From: Rhizobium freirei PRF 81
GTDB lineage: Bacteria; Pseudomonadota; Alphaproteobacteria; Rhizobiales; Rhizobiaceae
Direction of reading: 5' to 3'
DNA length: 64,000 nucleotides
Assembly: GCF_000359745.1 (NCBI RefSeq)
Contig: NZ_AQHN01000086.1
Location: 60,596-124,595 of the forward strand
Program-made: the position numbers and the translations under genes
Notes under the pieces: generated by a model
The model's input: the letters and a program-made list of their open reading frames with translations, nothing else
Database searches by the model: none
Told to the model about the DNA's origin: nothing
Part shown: positions 45,889 to 54,961 of the stretch, piece after piece
How positions within the stretch are numbered: position 1 is the first letter of the stretch
How the letters are laid out: each line of letters starts with the position of its first letter

Positions 45889-46131
45889 TCAGCCGATCGA
45901 AAGTGGCCGGCGCACCTTGGCGGGGCGGATCTTTTTCCAATCCATTCCGGCCAGAAGTGCCATCAATTGCGCATGGTCGAGACGGACGCGGGCAGCAGAC
46001 GGGACAGGCCAGCAGAAGCCATTTTCTTCGATTATTTTGGCGTAAAGGCAGACCCCACTGCCATCCCACCAAACAATGCGGATCCGGTCTGCACGTTTCG
46101 AGCGGAATACATAAAGCGCACCGTTAAAGGG
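45889..46131 (-). pseudogene. IS66 tnpB, 3' part (split by RIT)
   Basis: Reads NGALYVFRSKRADRIRIVWW to the natural stop at 45889. Joined to the 5' part (49327-49434) it gives a complete 115-residue TnpB, with DPF-NGALYVF meeting at the junction. Confidence 0.9.
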
Positions 46132-46242
46132 TTATGTGGCGCGCCACATAACCATATTTATGCATCGGGTGAGATTTTGTGGCGGAGCCATTACGGCGCC
46201 AGCCGGGGACTGCCAAATCTAGAATTCTCCGCCACATAATAT
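46132..46242 (+). repeat. Left RIT terminal repeat with nested palindromes
   Basis: Contains a perfect 20-bp palindrome made of TTATGTGGCG and its complement (46132-46151), absent from the right end, followed by an approximately 85-bp stretch repeated inverted at 49244-49326. Inside that stretch TTTTGTGGCGGAG and CTCCGCCACATAAT face each other. The repeated TTNTGTGGCGG core is a candidate recombinase site. Confidence 0.85.
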
Positions 46243-46299
46243 TTCATGCCTCTCTGACGGGCGCGGGATCCCCCTGCGCCGCAATACTGGAGGGGCAAT

Positions 46300-47302
46300 A
46301 TGCTCGACTTCTATTTTTCGTATCGTGGGGTACTCAAGCGTCTGCGTAGCGGTGCGCTCGGCGGCGAGATGGATCGCTTCGCGGAGCATTTTTTCACGCT
46401 CGGTTATAAGCGAGCGTCTGCCAAGATTTACCTGAGCCGGATTGCGCGCTTTAGCCAGTTTGCCGCGAGGCGTTCTTCTGGGCGGCCGCCGCTTTCTGGA
46501 TTGGTTCCGCCATCACCATCTCGGCCAGGACCTCGAGCCGTTGACGGCTGAGCAGGTCCTTGCTGCTGTCGAGCATCGGCTGTCGCTATCGGCGACCTCC
46601 GGCAGCCGCACGGCAGCGACTGCTCACACTCGAACATTTCTTCGGTTTTTGTATTGGGCTGGCTACCATCGCCAAGATCTCGCCGGCGTTGTCCCAAGGA
46701 CGCCCTCTTGGCGTTTGGCACATTTGCCGCCACGCCTTGCATGGGATGACGTTCGGCAGGCGATCGATGCGATCGGCGCAACGACGCCGGTCGACATCCG
46801 CGATCGAGCCGTCCTGCTGCTGCTCGCCACTACGGGCATTCGCAACGGCGAGTTACGCGCCATTCGGCTGAAGGATATCGACTGGCGTACTGGCGAGGTT
46901 TTTGTCCGGCGCACCAAGGGCAAGCGTGATCGGGTGGTGCCACTCCTAGAGGAGACCGGCGCCGCACTCGCCGATTACATCCTGCGCGCTCGACCGAAGG
47001 TGGATAGTCCGTATCTGTTCCTGTCCTTCACGCCGCCGCTGGGGCCGTTCAAGTGCGCGTCGCCTGTTTCGAGGATCGTGCGGAAGCGGTTGCGGCATGG
47101 CGGGGTCGAACTTGGGCGAGTCGCAGGTGCGCATCTCCTGCGCCACAGCCTTGCCACCCAGCTCGTCAGGCAGCAAAGGCCAATCAACGAGGTCGCCGAT
47201 CTTCTTGGCCACCGGAGCATCAACACAACGGCGTTGTACGTGAAGGTTGCGGCCTCGCAACTCGCCGAGGTCGCACTCCCCTTTCCGGGAGGCGCCGCAT
47301 GA
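46300..47302 (+). pseudogene. RIT recombinase A with a frameshift
   Basis: First tyrosine recombinase of the trio. The N-terminal SAM-like domain starts MLDFYFSYRGVLKRLRSG and runs in one frame to about 46460 (LSRIARFSQFAA), then the sequence continues in another frame from about 46465 (RGVLLGGRRFLDWF) to the end. The catalytic domain has TGIRNGELR (Arg), HLLRHSLAT (H-x-x-R) and LLGHRSINTTALY (His/Tyr). The shift would inactivate it unless it is a sequencing error or is recoded. Confidence 0.8.
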
Positions 47303-48231
47303 CCGCCTTTGCCCGATTCCTCGGCGAGAAGGTTGAGCGTTACATCGAACTGCGCCACTCGCTCGGCTATGCCTTCAGTAAGCAAGCTGGTACGTTGCGC
47401 GCTTTTGTCCGCTACGTTGAACGCACTCAAATCGACGCGCCCGCCACCCGGACGATGGCGCTGGACTTCGTCCTATCGTTCGGCGGGGCCGCCAACAGCC
47501 GCACCACTCGTCACGGCGTGCTCCGCAGATTCTACGAGTATCTCGCCGTCTATGACGCCCAAACCGAGAGCTTGGAGCGTAGGGTCTTTCCCAGATCCAG
47601 GGCAATTCCGCCGCCGCGGATCCTCAGCGAGTCAGAGTTGGCGTCGCTCATCGACGCATGTGCGCGCATTTCGCCAAGCATCCCTCTCAGGGGGCGGACG
47701 ATGGCAACGCTAATCGGATTGTTGGCAAGCTCGGGACTGCGATCTGGCGAAGTGGTAAGGCTTGATCGTTCCGACGTCGATCTGACCAACGGGGTTCTTC
47801 TCGTTCGGAAGACGAAGTTCCGCAAGGACCGTCTCGTTCCAGTTCACACGACGACCCAGGCTGCCCTTCGCCACTACGCCAGTGAGCGTGACGCCGCTTT
47901 TCCCACGCCCAAGGACCAGGGCTTCTTCCTCAGCTCTCGTGGCAACCGCCTCTCAGCGACCGGCCTGCAAAACGGTTTTGCCGAGGTGCGTAAGCTCTCC
48001 GGCCTTGATGGCGGTAAGCCCTTAAGGCCGCACGATCTCAGGCACCGGTTCGCCGTGACCCGCCTCAGCTTCTGGCATCAACAGCGCGCAGACGTTCAGG
48101 CGTTGCTCCCGTTGCTCGCCACCTATCTCGGCCACGCCAGCTACAGCGATACCGCTTACTACCTCACTGGTTCGGCGGATCTTCTCGCCATTGCGGCGGA
48201 CCGCGCTTTCCTCGATGGAGGTGCAGCATGA
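47299..48231 (+). CDS. RIT recombinase B (tyrosine recombinase)
   Basis: A 310-residue integrase from MTAFARFLGEKVERYIELRH. Catalytic residues are seen in SSGLRSGEVVRL, RPHDLRHRFAV and YLGHASYSDTAYYL. It overlaps recombinase A and C by ATGA on each side, implying one transcript and joint action. Confidence 0.92.
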   Translation: MTAFARFLGEKVERYIELRHSLGYAFSKQAGTLRAFVRYVERTQIDAPATRTMALDFVLSFGGAANSRTTRHGVLRRFYEYLAVYDAQTESLERRVFPRSRAIPPPRILSESELASLIDACARISPSIPLRGRTMATLIGLLASSGLRSGEVVRLDRSDVDLTNGVLLVRKTKFRKDRLVPVHTTTQAALRHYASERDAAFPTPKDQGFFLSSRGNRLSATGLQNGFAEVRKLSGLDGGKPLRPHDLRHRFAVTRLSFWHQQRADVQALLPLLATYLGHASYSDTAYYLTGSADLLAIAADRAFLDGGAA

Positions 48232-49235
48232 GCGAACATCTGCTCCTGGCGCCGCTCCTGGAATCCTACTTTCGCCGGCGCCTAACCAAGCAGCGCAACG
48301 CCACTCCCGCGACTGTCGCGAGCTATCGCGACGCCTTGCGCATGCTGATCCTCTTTGCCGCCGCCAGGTTGCGGAAGAGGCCGGCGGCGTTGGTGCTCGA
48401 AGATCTCGATCGAGACCTCGTTCTCGCATTTCTCGACGAACTCGAGGAGAAGCGGAACAACACCGTCGCCACGCGTAATGCCCGACTAGCTGCGATACGA
48501 TCTTTCTTCCACCATGTGGCAGCCGCCGACCCGGCGTCCTTTGGTGTCGCGCAACGCGTGCTGACGATTCCCACAAAACGCGCGCACATTGAGGTGACGC
48601 ACCATCTCACCGACGCAGAAGTGGACACCGTCATTGCGGCGCCCGATCAGAGGACGCCCCGTGGTCGGCGCGACCGCGCGTTTCTGCTGTTCCTGGCGCG
48701 GACCGGCGCGCGGGTCTCCGAAGCCATCGGTGTCAATGCTGACGACCTTCAGTTGGGACGCCCGCACTCGCAGGTGCTATTGCACGGTAAGGGGCGCAGA
48801 GATCGCGTCATCCCCGTTCCTCAGGATCTGGCGAGAGCGCTGGCGGCCTTGTTGCGCGAGCGCGGAATCACCAACCACGAACCACGACCGATCTTTATCG
48901 GTGCCCACAATGAGCGCCTGACGCGCTTCGGGGCGACCCACATCGTACGACGAGCGGCGGCCAAGGCAGTGGCCACAAGGCCGGATTTGGCCGAAAAGCC
49001 CATATCGCCACACATCTTCCGGCACTCCCTTGCCATGAAGCTTCTCCAGTCCGGCGTGGATCTTTTGACGATTCAAGCCTGGCTCGGGCACGCACAGGTC
49101 GCCACCACCCACCGCTATGCCGCCGCGGATGTCGAGATGATGCGTAACGGACTCGAAAAGGCGGGCATCAAGGGCGATTACGGGACGCGCTTCCGGCCCA
49201 CCGATGCCGTTCTGCAACTGCTGAACAGCATCTAA
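48228..49235 (+). CDS. RIT recombinase C (tyrosine recombinase)
   Basis: A 335-residue integrase from MSEHLLLAPLLESYFRRRL. Catalytic residues are in RTGARVSEAIGV, SPHIFRHSLAM and WLGHAQVATTHRYA. It is intact and is the last gene of the trio. Confidence 0.92.
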   Translation: MSEHLLLAPLLESYFRRRLTKQRNATPATVASYRDALRMLILFAAARLRKRPAALVLEDLDRDLVLAFLDELEEKRNNTVATRNARLAAIRSFFHHVAAADPASFGVAQRVLTIPTKRAHIEVTHHLTDAEVDTVIAAPDQRTPRGRRDRAFLLFLARTGARVSEAIGVNADDLQLGRPHSQVLLHGKGRRDRVIPVPQDLARALAALLRERGITNHEPRPIFIGAHNERLTRFGATHIVRRAAAKAVATRPDLAEKPISPHIFRHSLAMKLLQSGVDLLTIQAWLGHAQVATTHRYAAADVEMMRNGLEKAGIKGDYGTRFRPTDAVLQLLNSI

Positions 49236-49243
49236 GCTAAAAC

Positions 49244-49326
49244 ATTATGTGGCGGAAGATGCCAGATTTGGCAGTCCCCGGCTGGCGCCATGACGGCTCC
49301 GCCACAAAATCTCACCCGATGCATAA
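49244..49326 (-). repeat. Right RIT terminal repeat
   Basis: Inverted copy of the left repeat with few mismatches: ATTATGTGGCGGAAG ... GGCTCCGCCACAAAATC and CCCGATGCATAA at the outer end. Confidence 0.85.
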
Positions 49327-49434
49327 AAAGGGGTCGAGGCCGCCATCGCGCACCAGGGCCATCAGCGAGGCCGCGCCTTTGCGGAAGTCGACCGGTTGGC
49401 ACGACACATAGACCACGACACCCGAAGCGATCAT
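49327..49434 (-). pseudogene. IS66 tnpB, 5' part (split by RIT)
   Basis: Starts MIASGVVVYVSCQPVDFRKG and breaks after GGLDPF at the RIT junction; the remainder is at 45889-46131. Confidence 0.9.
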
Positions 49435-49814
49435 GCTTGCCGTACCGCCCTGACGATGCCGCTCAGCAGCGCCGGATCGATCGAAGCGCTGACGCGAAGT
49501 GTCGTGTCGCCCACCTGGATCTCGACAGTGTCCGTCCGCACCGCCTCGAAACGAGTAAAGGCCTCATCGTTTTCGGTTGCTCTCAACCGCTGAACCGAAC
49601 CAGATGCAAGGGCTACGCGCCGCCATCCAAAGAGCTGCGATGGGTCCATTCCATGGGCACGCGCGACCGCAGAGACATTTGCGCCCGGAGCCAACGCTTG
49701 CTCCAGGATCAGAGCTTTCGCCTCATCTGACCACGACTTCGGTTTCCGCCGCGTTCGCACCGGCTCCGCCGTCAGAATTTCGAACGTACGATCATGATTC
49801 ATATCTTCACTCAT
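49431..49814 (-). CDS. IS66 TnpA
   Basis: A 127-residue helix-turn-helix protein of IS66, starting MSEDMNHDRTFEIL, with KSWSDEAKALILEQALAPGA and VSAVARAHGMDPSQLFGWRR. The stop overlaps the tnpB start (ATGA-type coupling). Confidence 0.9.
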   Translation of the reverse strand: MSEDMNHDRTFEILTAEPVRTRRKPKSWSDEAKALILEQALAPGANVSAVARAHGMDPSQLFGWRRVALASGSVQRLRATENDEAFTRFEAVRTDTVEIQVGDTTLRVSASIDPALLSGIVRAVRQA

Positions 49815-49880
49815 AGGATTCCCAGCATGATTCATGCTGAAAATGAGCGATTTCGCGTCTCCATGCTACGTGGGATGGCC

Positions 49881-49896
49881 TGTCCGCTTACGAACA
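49881..49896. promoter_or_regulatory. Chimeric TGT-N10-ACA at the IS66 end
   Basis: TGT-CCGCTTACGA-ACA spans the IS66 terminus (through 49891) and the target duplication. It fits the NifA consensus by sequence but arose through the insertion and lies only 38 bases from the -24 element. Confidence 0.45.
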
Positions 49897-49933
49897 GTGG
49901 AGATAACCCCTTCGTTGGCTAATTCTGCGGAGT

Positions 49934-49949
49934 TGGCACATCTTTTGCT
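49934..49949 (+). promoter_or_regulatory. Strong sigma54 promoter without an obvious large target
   Basis: AGTTGGCACATCTTTTGCTT: GG 49935-49936, ten bases, GC 49947-49948, with a complete TTGC -12 box. It is one of the best matches in the window. Downstream are a 21-codon frame and then the RpiR-type gene. Confidence 0.88.
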
Positions 49950-50002
49950 TGCTTCCTATTGCGAAGCAATGGACTGCCGATCTTAACGTCAAGGACGAGA
50001 TT

Positions 50003-50068
50003 ATGATGATGAGAAGTAGAAGACAGCGTGCCGCACATCGAGTAATTTCATGTTCGGCGCCGTCCTGA
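50003..50068 (+). CDS. Possible 21-residue basic peptide
   Basis: ATG 50003 follows AAGGA by 7 bases and encodes MMMRSRRQRAAHRVISCSAP plus one Ser, then TGA. It is the first start codon with a good ribosome site after the sigma54 promoter. It could be a peptide, a leader, or chance; a small RNA is an alternative. The stretch 50069-50300 shows nothing else. Confidence 0.3.
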   Translation: MMMRSRRQRAAHRVISCSAPS

Positions 50069-50300
50069 TTCTCCTGACGATGTTGGTGCGCTTGGGTTGA
50101 CATCGCCTGATCTTCAAGAAAGTTTCAATCAAACCAGGTCCCGGGGAACGCTTAAGCACGTGGATGCCGTAGGCAACACGGGCTGTTTGAGGCATCGCGG
50201 AATGGTCACGTTTGTCAACGAAGACGGCGACCTTAATCCATAGACCAAGGAAAAGCCTTTGTCGCTTAAGCATTTGCCTAATAGACTTCAGGAAGTAAGA

Positions 50301-51194
50301 ATGGATTGTCCCACCACAAGTCTCATAAAGAACAACTATGAGCGATTTCCTCGGCAAATGAAGGTCGCTGCGCGTTGGTTGGTTGACCATCCGACAGAGG
50401 TCGCACTGCTGTCAATGAGGGAGCAGGCACGCCGAGCACGAGTGCCTCCGGCAACATTAACGAGACTTGCAAAACGCCTTGGCTTCGACGGTTTCGACAA
50501 ATTAAAGGAGGTATTCGCCGATAGGGTCAGGGAACGGCCGGAAAGCTTCGGTGGGAGTGGAGAGGAGTTATTGGCACGAGCGGAGATCGGGGGCGATGGC
50601 GTCCTCATATGCGATACAGTGAATGCTTTGCAGGGTCATCTAAGCAGGTTCGCGCAGCCGCCCGCGATTGCCGCGTTGGCGGCAGCAGCCGACCTAATAG
50701 CGGAGGCGAAACAAATTTTTTGCGTCGGCCGCCGTTCAAGCTTTCCCATCGCCTATCTAATGCACCATGTTGGATCATTGCTTGGCTCTCCTACAACATT
50801 GATCGATGGGATGGGCGGTGCCTCCGATGATGCGCTTCGGTCTGTCGGCCCAGAAGACATTTTGCTAGCGGTCACAGTCAACCCTTACACTCGCTTCACA
50901 GTACAGGCAGCCGAGTTTGCCGTATCCCGTGGTGCAAAACTCGTCGCTTTGACGGACAGCGAACTGTCTCCAATCGCCAAGATTTCTCAAGCGGTAATCC
51001 GCGTTCGCACCGAAGTTCCTTCATTTATTCACACGATGACTCCCGCATTGGCCGCAGTAGAATGTCTCATGGAACTGGTCGCCGCGAGACGCGGGAGCTT
51101 CGCTCTTCGAGCTCTGGCTGACCATGAAGAACAACTTATGGAATTCGAAACTTATGCTCTGAAGAGCGGCGTCGGCAAGAACTCTCATGACTAA
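50301..51194 (+). CDS. RpiR-family transcriptional regulator
   Basis: A 297-residue regulator: an N-terminal RpiR helix-turn-helix (EVALLSMREQARRARVPPAT, LTRLAKRLGFDGFDKLKEVF) and a C-terminal SIS sugar-phosphate-binding domain (KQIFCVGRRSSFPIAYLMHH, DILLAVTVNPYTRFT, GAKLVALTDSELSPIAK). ATG 50301 follows AGGAAG. The sigma54 promoter 350 bases upstream may reach it. No sugar or phosphonate catabolic operon is adjacent. Confidence 0.88.
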   Translation: MDCPTTSLIKNNYERFPRQMKVAARWLVDHPTEVALLSMREQARRARVPPATLTRLAKRLGFDGFDKLKEVFADRVRERPESFGGSGEELLARAEIGGDGVLICDTVNALQGHLSRFAQPPAIAALAAAADLIAEAKQIFCVGRRSSFPIAYLMHHVGSLLGSPTTLIDGMGGASDDALRSVGPEDILLAVTVNPYTRFTVQAAEFAVSRGAKLVALTDSELSPIAKISQAVIRVRTEVPSFIHTMTPALAAVECLMELVAARRGSFALRALADHEEQLMEFETYALKSGVGKNSHD

Positions 51195-51686
51195 AGAAGA
51201 GCCAGAAATTTGAACCGCTCGTTTCCGCCTAGCAGGTCGCTGAACTCTATCGCATCGAGGCTGAGTTGCGTTTGTTTCCCCTATCGATTGGCCGGAGGAC
51301 AGGATCGATCAGCGCCCTTGATAGCGCACATGCGGACCTAGCTGAGCCACCATCTGGCTCGCGTCGCTGGCTGCTCAACTGTCTAAAGCTCTGTCTCCCG
51401 CCCTGCGCAGCCGCTCCAAATACCAGGCCCATAATAAGGAAGGCCGAAGGTTGCACGATTTACCTTTACAATGAACATCAGAGCTCACGTGCGATAACTG
51501 GCTATCAAACCGAGTCTTCAAATCCTCTTATGTTCGTTGTCAAGTGGTCTAGGCATGACTGTGTCCCTTCCATCAGCAGTGATGAAGCCGTGTAGATGAA
51601 GCTGATATACAAAGTTGGAGGCAGGGCTTTCGACGACGGTTGGCATACTCTTGTGCGCGGGTTGTTTACCGCATTTCCGTAGGTTC
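51195..51686. other. Degenerate region before IS21
   Basis: Near 51235-51270 the plus strand reads VAELYRIEAELR, which looks like a scrap of an IS66 TnpC. From about 51595 a stretch begins that is repeated inverted near 53975-54020. No intact gene. Confidence 0.35.
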
Positions 51687-51761
51687 TGTCGGGCGAAATG
51701 AAAAACTGACCCCCTGACGAACCGAAGAACTGACCCCTCGTGTCAAAACGAGGAATGATGG

Positions 51762-53047
51762 ATGACGAGCACGATTTTATCGCATCCTGCATTGTCGCGA
51801 ACGATGCAGGACGGGGATATGCTTCAGGCTGATGAGGTGGTGGCGATGTTGCGGCTGCACGAGCTCGGTTGGGGCGCCAAACGTCTATCGAAGGAGTTCG
51901 GATGCGCCCGCAATACGGTCCGGCGTTATCTTCGAGAAGGCGGAGTTGCACCGTTCAAACAGCCTGTTCGGCGCACGGGGTTCGACGGGCTTGATGATTG
52001 GCTTCGCGAGCGTTTTTTCCGGCACGACGGCAATGCGGATGTAATCCGCCAGGAGTTGGCGAGCGAGCATGGAATCACCATCGGTCTGCGTTCAGTTGAG
52101 CTTCGAGTTCGGCAGTGGCGGCGAGAGCTAAAAGCACAGAAGCGGGCGACAGTCCGCTTTGAGACGGCGCCAGGCCATCAGATGCAGATCGACTTCGGTG
52201 ATACGAAGGTATGGATCGGCGGCGAGCGGGCTCGGGTTCATCTGTTCGTGGCGACGTTGGGCTATTCGCGACGGATGCACGCTCGCGCGTCACTGAGGGA
52301 GCGGCAGGCGGACTGGTTCGAGGGGATGGAAGGCGCCTTTCTGCGGTTTGTTGGATTCCGGCGGAAGTGCTGATCGACAATGCGAAAGCCCTGGTCGAGC
52401 ATCATGATGCGGTGACGCGAGAGGTAAGCTTCAACGCGCGACTGCATACTTTTGCCCGTTATTGGGGCTTCACGCCGCGGGCCTGTGCACCGTATCGGGC
52501 GAGAACGAAAGGCAAAGACGAGCGCGGGGTCGGCTACATCAAGAAGAACGCGATCGCCGGGCGACGCTTCGAGAGCTGGGCCGAGTTCGAAGCGCACCTG
52601 GATCGATGGACACGCGAAGTTGCCGACCAGCGTGAACACGGCACCACCGGTGTCAAACCGGCGGAACGTTTTGCCGACGAAGCCAAGGCGCTACGTCCGC
52701 TGGCCGGACGGGCACCCTTCGGACAATTGCGGGATCTGGTTCGCAAGGTTCAAGCCGATTGCGCGATCGACCTCGATACCAACAGCTACTCGGTCCCTTG
52801 GCACCTGATCGGTGAAAGCGTTCAGGTCGTAGTGTTGGCCGGCCGCGTGATTATCCGTCATGCCGGCCAGGTCATCGCTAACCATCCCCAGTGCCGGGGG
52901 CGACGACAACGAATTGTGGACCGGGCGCACTTTGTTGGCGTTACCGGCTTCGACGGGCCGGTTCGTAAGGAGGCCATCGAGGCCGCGCCCGCTGCCTTGC
53001 TGCGGCCGCTTGCGGAATATGAAGCAGTGGTTGGAGGAGGCTGGTGA
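51762..53047 (+). pseudogene. IS21 istA transposase with a frameshift
   Basis: The first frame (MTSTILSHPALSRTMQ...) encodes the helix-turn-helix and the first part of the DDE core (GHQMQIDFGDTKVW). It fails at about 52350 (FLRFVGFRRKC, stop), while the true continuation PAEVLIDNAKALVEHHD runs in a different frame to 53047. One base gained or lost explains this. The 3' end overlaps istB. Confidence 0.85.
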
Positions 53048-53847
53048 TGACGACTGTGGATCATGACGTGCTGATCGCAACGCTCGACCGGCTGAAGCTG
53101 ACGGCGATCCGCGACCAGCTCGATACGTTGCTGGACGAGGCAGCGCGGTCGAAGATGACATTGCGGGAGGCTCTCGCCTTCCTGGTATCGCGCGAGATCG
53201 CCCGGCGCGACGAGCGGCGGATATCAATGTCGAGCAAGCTGGCGCAATTCCCGTTCGTGCGCGAACTGGACGGCTTCGACTTCGAGGCGCAGCCCTCGCT
53301 GGATCAGGGGCAGATCAGGGAACTAGCGACCTGCCGCTGGATCGCCCACGGTGACACTGTTCTGTTCCTTGGACCGCCAGGTACAGGCAAGACGCATTTG
53401 GCGGTGAGCCTCGGCCGCGAGGCGATCCGTCAAAATTACAACGTCCAGTTCGTCACGGCGGCTACCTTGGTGGCGATGCTGGCGAAGGCTCACAGCGACG
53501 GCTCGCTCGACAAACAGTTGACGATTCTGTCGCGACCGAAATTGTTGATCATTGACGAGCTGGGGTACCTGCCCTTCGAGGCCAATGCCGCCCACCTGTT
53601 CTTCCAACTGGTGTCTCGGCGCTACGAAAAGGGCTCAATCCTGATCACTTCAAATCGCTCTGTGGGCGAATGGGGAAGTGTTTTTGGGGATCCCGTCGTT
53701 GCCACGGCAATATTGGATCGCCTGCTTCACCACTCGACAGTGATCACCATTCGGGGCGATAGCTACCGACTTCGCGAAAAGCGCCGCTCCGGCCTTCTGC
53801 AGAAGGCCGGAGCGGCGCTTGAAACCAACGAAACTGCAAACAAATGA
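53044..53847 (+). CDS. istB: IS21 IstB AAA+ helper protein
   Basis: A 267-residue ATPase of IS21 transposition. The Walker A motif is FLGPPGTGKTHLAV and Walker B is KLLIIDELGYLPF; LITSNRSVGEWGSVFGD is the sensor region. It is intact, with an ATGA-type overlap with istA. The C-terminal codons form a long palindrome (53779-53820). Confidence 0.93.
   Translation: MMTTVDHDVLIATLDRLKLTAIRDQLDTLLDEAARSKMTLREALAFLVSREIARRDERRISMSSKLAQFPFVRELDGFDFEAQPSLDQGQIRELATCRWIAHGDTVLFLGPPGTGKTHLAVSLGREAIRQNYNVQFVTAATLVAMLAKAHSDGSLDKQLTILSRPKLLIIDELGYLPFEANAAHLFFQLVSRRYEKGSILITSNRSVGEWGSVFGDPVVATAILDRLLHHSTVITIRGDSYRLREKRRSGLLQKAGAALETNETANK
53779..53820. repeat. Perfect 42-bp palindrome in istB
   Basis: AAGCGCCGCTCCGGCCTTCT at the left is followed at once by GC and the exact complement on the right, centred on CTGCAG. 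It lies within codons for KRRSGLLQKAGAAL at the end of istB and would form a very stable hairpin. Confidence 0.9.
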
Positions 53848-54072
53848 GGGGGTCAGTTCTTCAATTCGGCAGAGGGGTCAATTCCTCGATTCGCTTGACA
53901 GGTTCGTCTGGGGCTGCCTCTGTCTACGATCGGGCATGGGCTCAACGCTTGCCACTTGGATTTGGCGAGGATTCCCCACCGGGGCTCTGCCCCCAAGTTT
54001 ATACATCAGCAGATATATGCGAATGCTGATTAGCTGCTTCCTTTCATGTATTGAGGTTGGCGTTGATCACGC

Positions 54073-54852
54073 TTATGCCGCGGGAGCGACCTCTTGACCG
54101 ATAGCCCACAGGAACGCCGCCATTTCCCGAGCGATCGCGATGGTGGCTACTGCCTTGAGCTTCCCCGCGCCGATAAGTTGATGATAGCGTGCGCATAGCC
54201 GGATCTGAGCTTTCCAGGCGATTTCGCGGACCGGCTGTGGCAGCCCCTCCAGTCTTGCCTGAATGGCCCGACTTACCCGGGCCGGGTAATCTATACGTCC
54301 ACGCGCCCTCAGAACACGGCGGGCCCGCGTACTTCCCGCCTTGGTGATACCCTTGCGTTTCACCGGTTCGCCAGTCGAGCTCTCGGACGGCACAAACCCC
54401 AGATACGCCATCAGCTGCGGAGCCGTTTCGAAGCGCCTGACGTCGCCGATTTCAACCACGAAAGTCACCGCTGTGAGGAGCGAGACGCCGCGCATTGCTT
54501 GATAGGCTTCGACGACTGGCGCCATCGACCAGGAGACCACAGTCGCGGCGGCCTGTTTGGTCAGCCGCTCTACCCGAACCTCAGCGTCTTCGATGGTCTG
54601 AATGTATTCTGCGAGAACGATGTGGTGGGCGGGATGGGTGAACAACAACTCTGCCAACCATCGCCGATGGACTTGTGTCCAGGGCGAGCGGCCGCTATAA
54701 ATATGACCGCGACGCAGCAGGAAAGCCTGCAACTGCTGGCGGGATTTCTTCAGGGCGTCGTTTGCAGCCTCACGAGCCCGGACCAGATCGCGGATCGCCT
54801 CATGGGTCTCATCTGGAACCCAAACTCCCGTCAGTTCCCCCGCCCGGTGCAA
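54073..54852 (-). pseudogene. IS110-family transposase, 5'-truncated
   Basis: About 260 residues of an IS110-type enzyme. The C-terminal transposase_20 domain is clear (MRGVSLLTAVTFVVEIGDVR, LMAYLGFVPSESSTGEPVKR, GSTRARRVLR), but the N-terminal DEDD (RuvC-like) domain is missing upstream of 54852. Confidence 0.85.
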
Positions 54853-54961
54853 TCGGCTTGTTCGAGCGACCGTCGGAGGAACAGCTCAGCGGGCAACACC
54901 TCACTACCGCAGCAGGTTTGATCTAGCAATCCCGTATGCGAGCTCGTGCGGCTCACTGTTG

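Larger units (their letters stand above)
46132..49326 (+). mobile_element. RIT (recombinase-in-trio) element
   Basis: Three overlapping tyrosine recombinase genes between terminal inverted repeats, inserted in IS66 tnpB with an apparent 6-bp duplication AAAGGG (46126-46131, 49327-49332). The ends read TTATG...CATAA. The gene overlaps and trio structure are the hallmark of RIT elements. Confidence 0.88.
44207..49891 (-). mobile_element. IS66-family element carrying a nested RIT element
   Basis: Ends are GTAAGCGGTTAGCC (44207) and, on the other strand, GTAAGCGGACAGGCC (49891), flanked by a perfect 8-bp duplication GAACAGTG (44199-44206, 49892-49899). It holds tnpA, tnpB and tnpC on the minus strand; tnpB is split by the RIT element at 46132-49326. 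Without the insert the IS is about 2.5 kb, a normal IS66 size. Confidence 0.92.
51687..53900 (+). mobile_element. IS21-family element
   Basis: Ends TGTCGGGCGAAATGAAAAAC and, on the other strand, TGTCAAGCGAATCGAGGAAT, both leading into TGACCCC repeats, with a 5-bp duplication GGTTC (51682-51686, 53901-53905). It carries istA (frameshifted) and istB. Confidence 0.93.
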
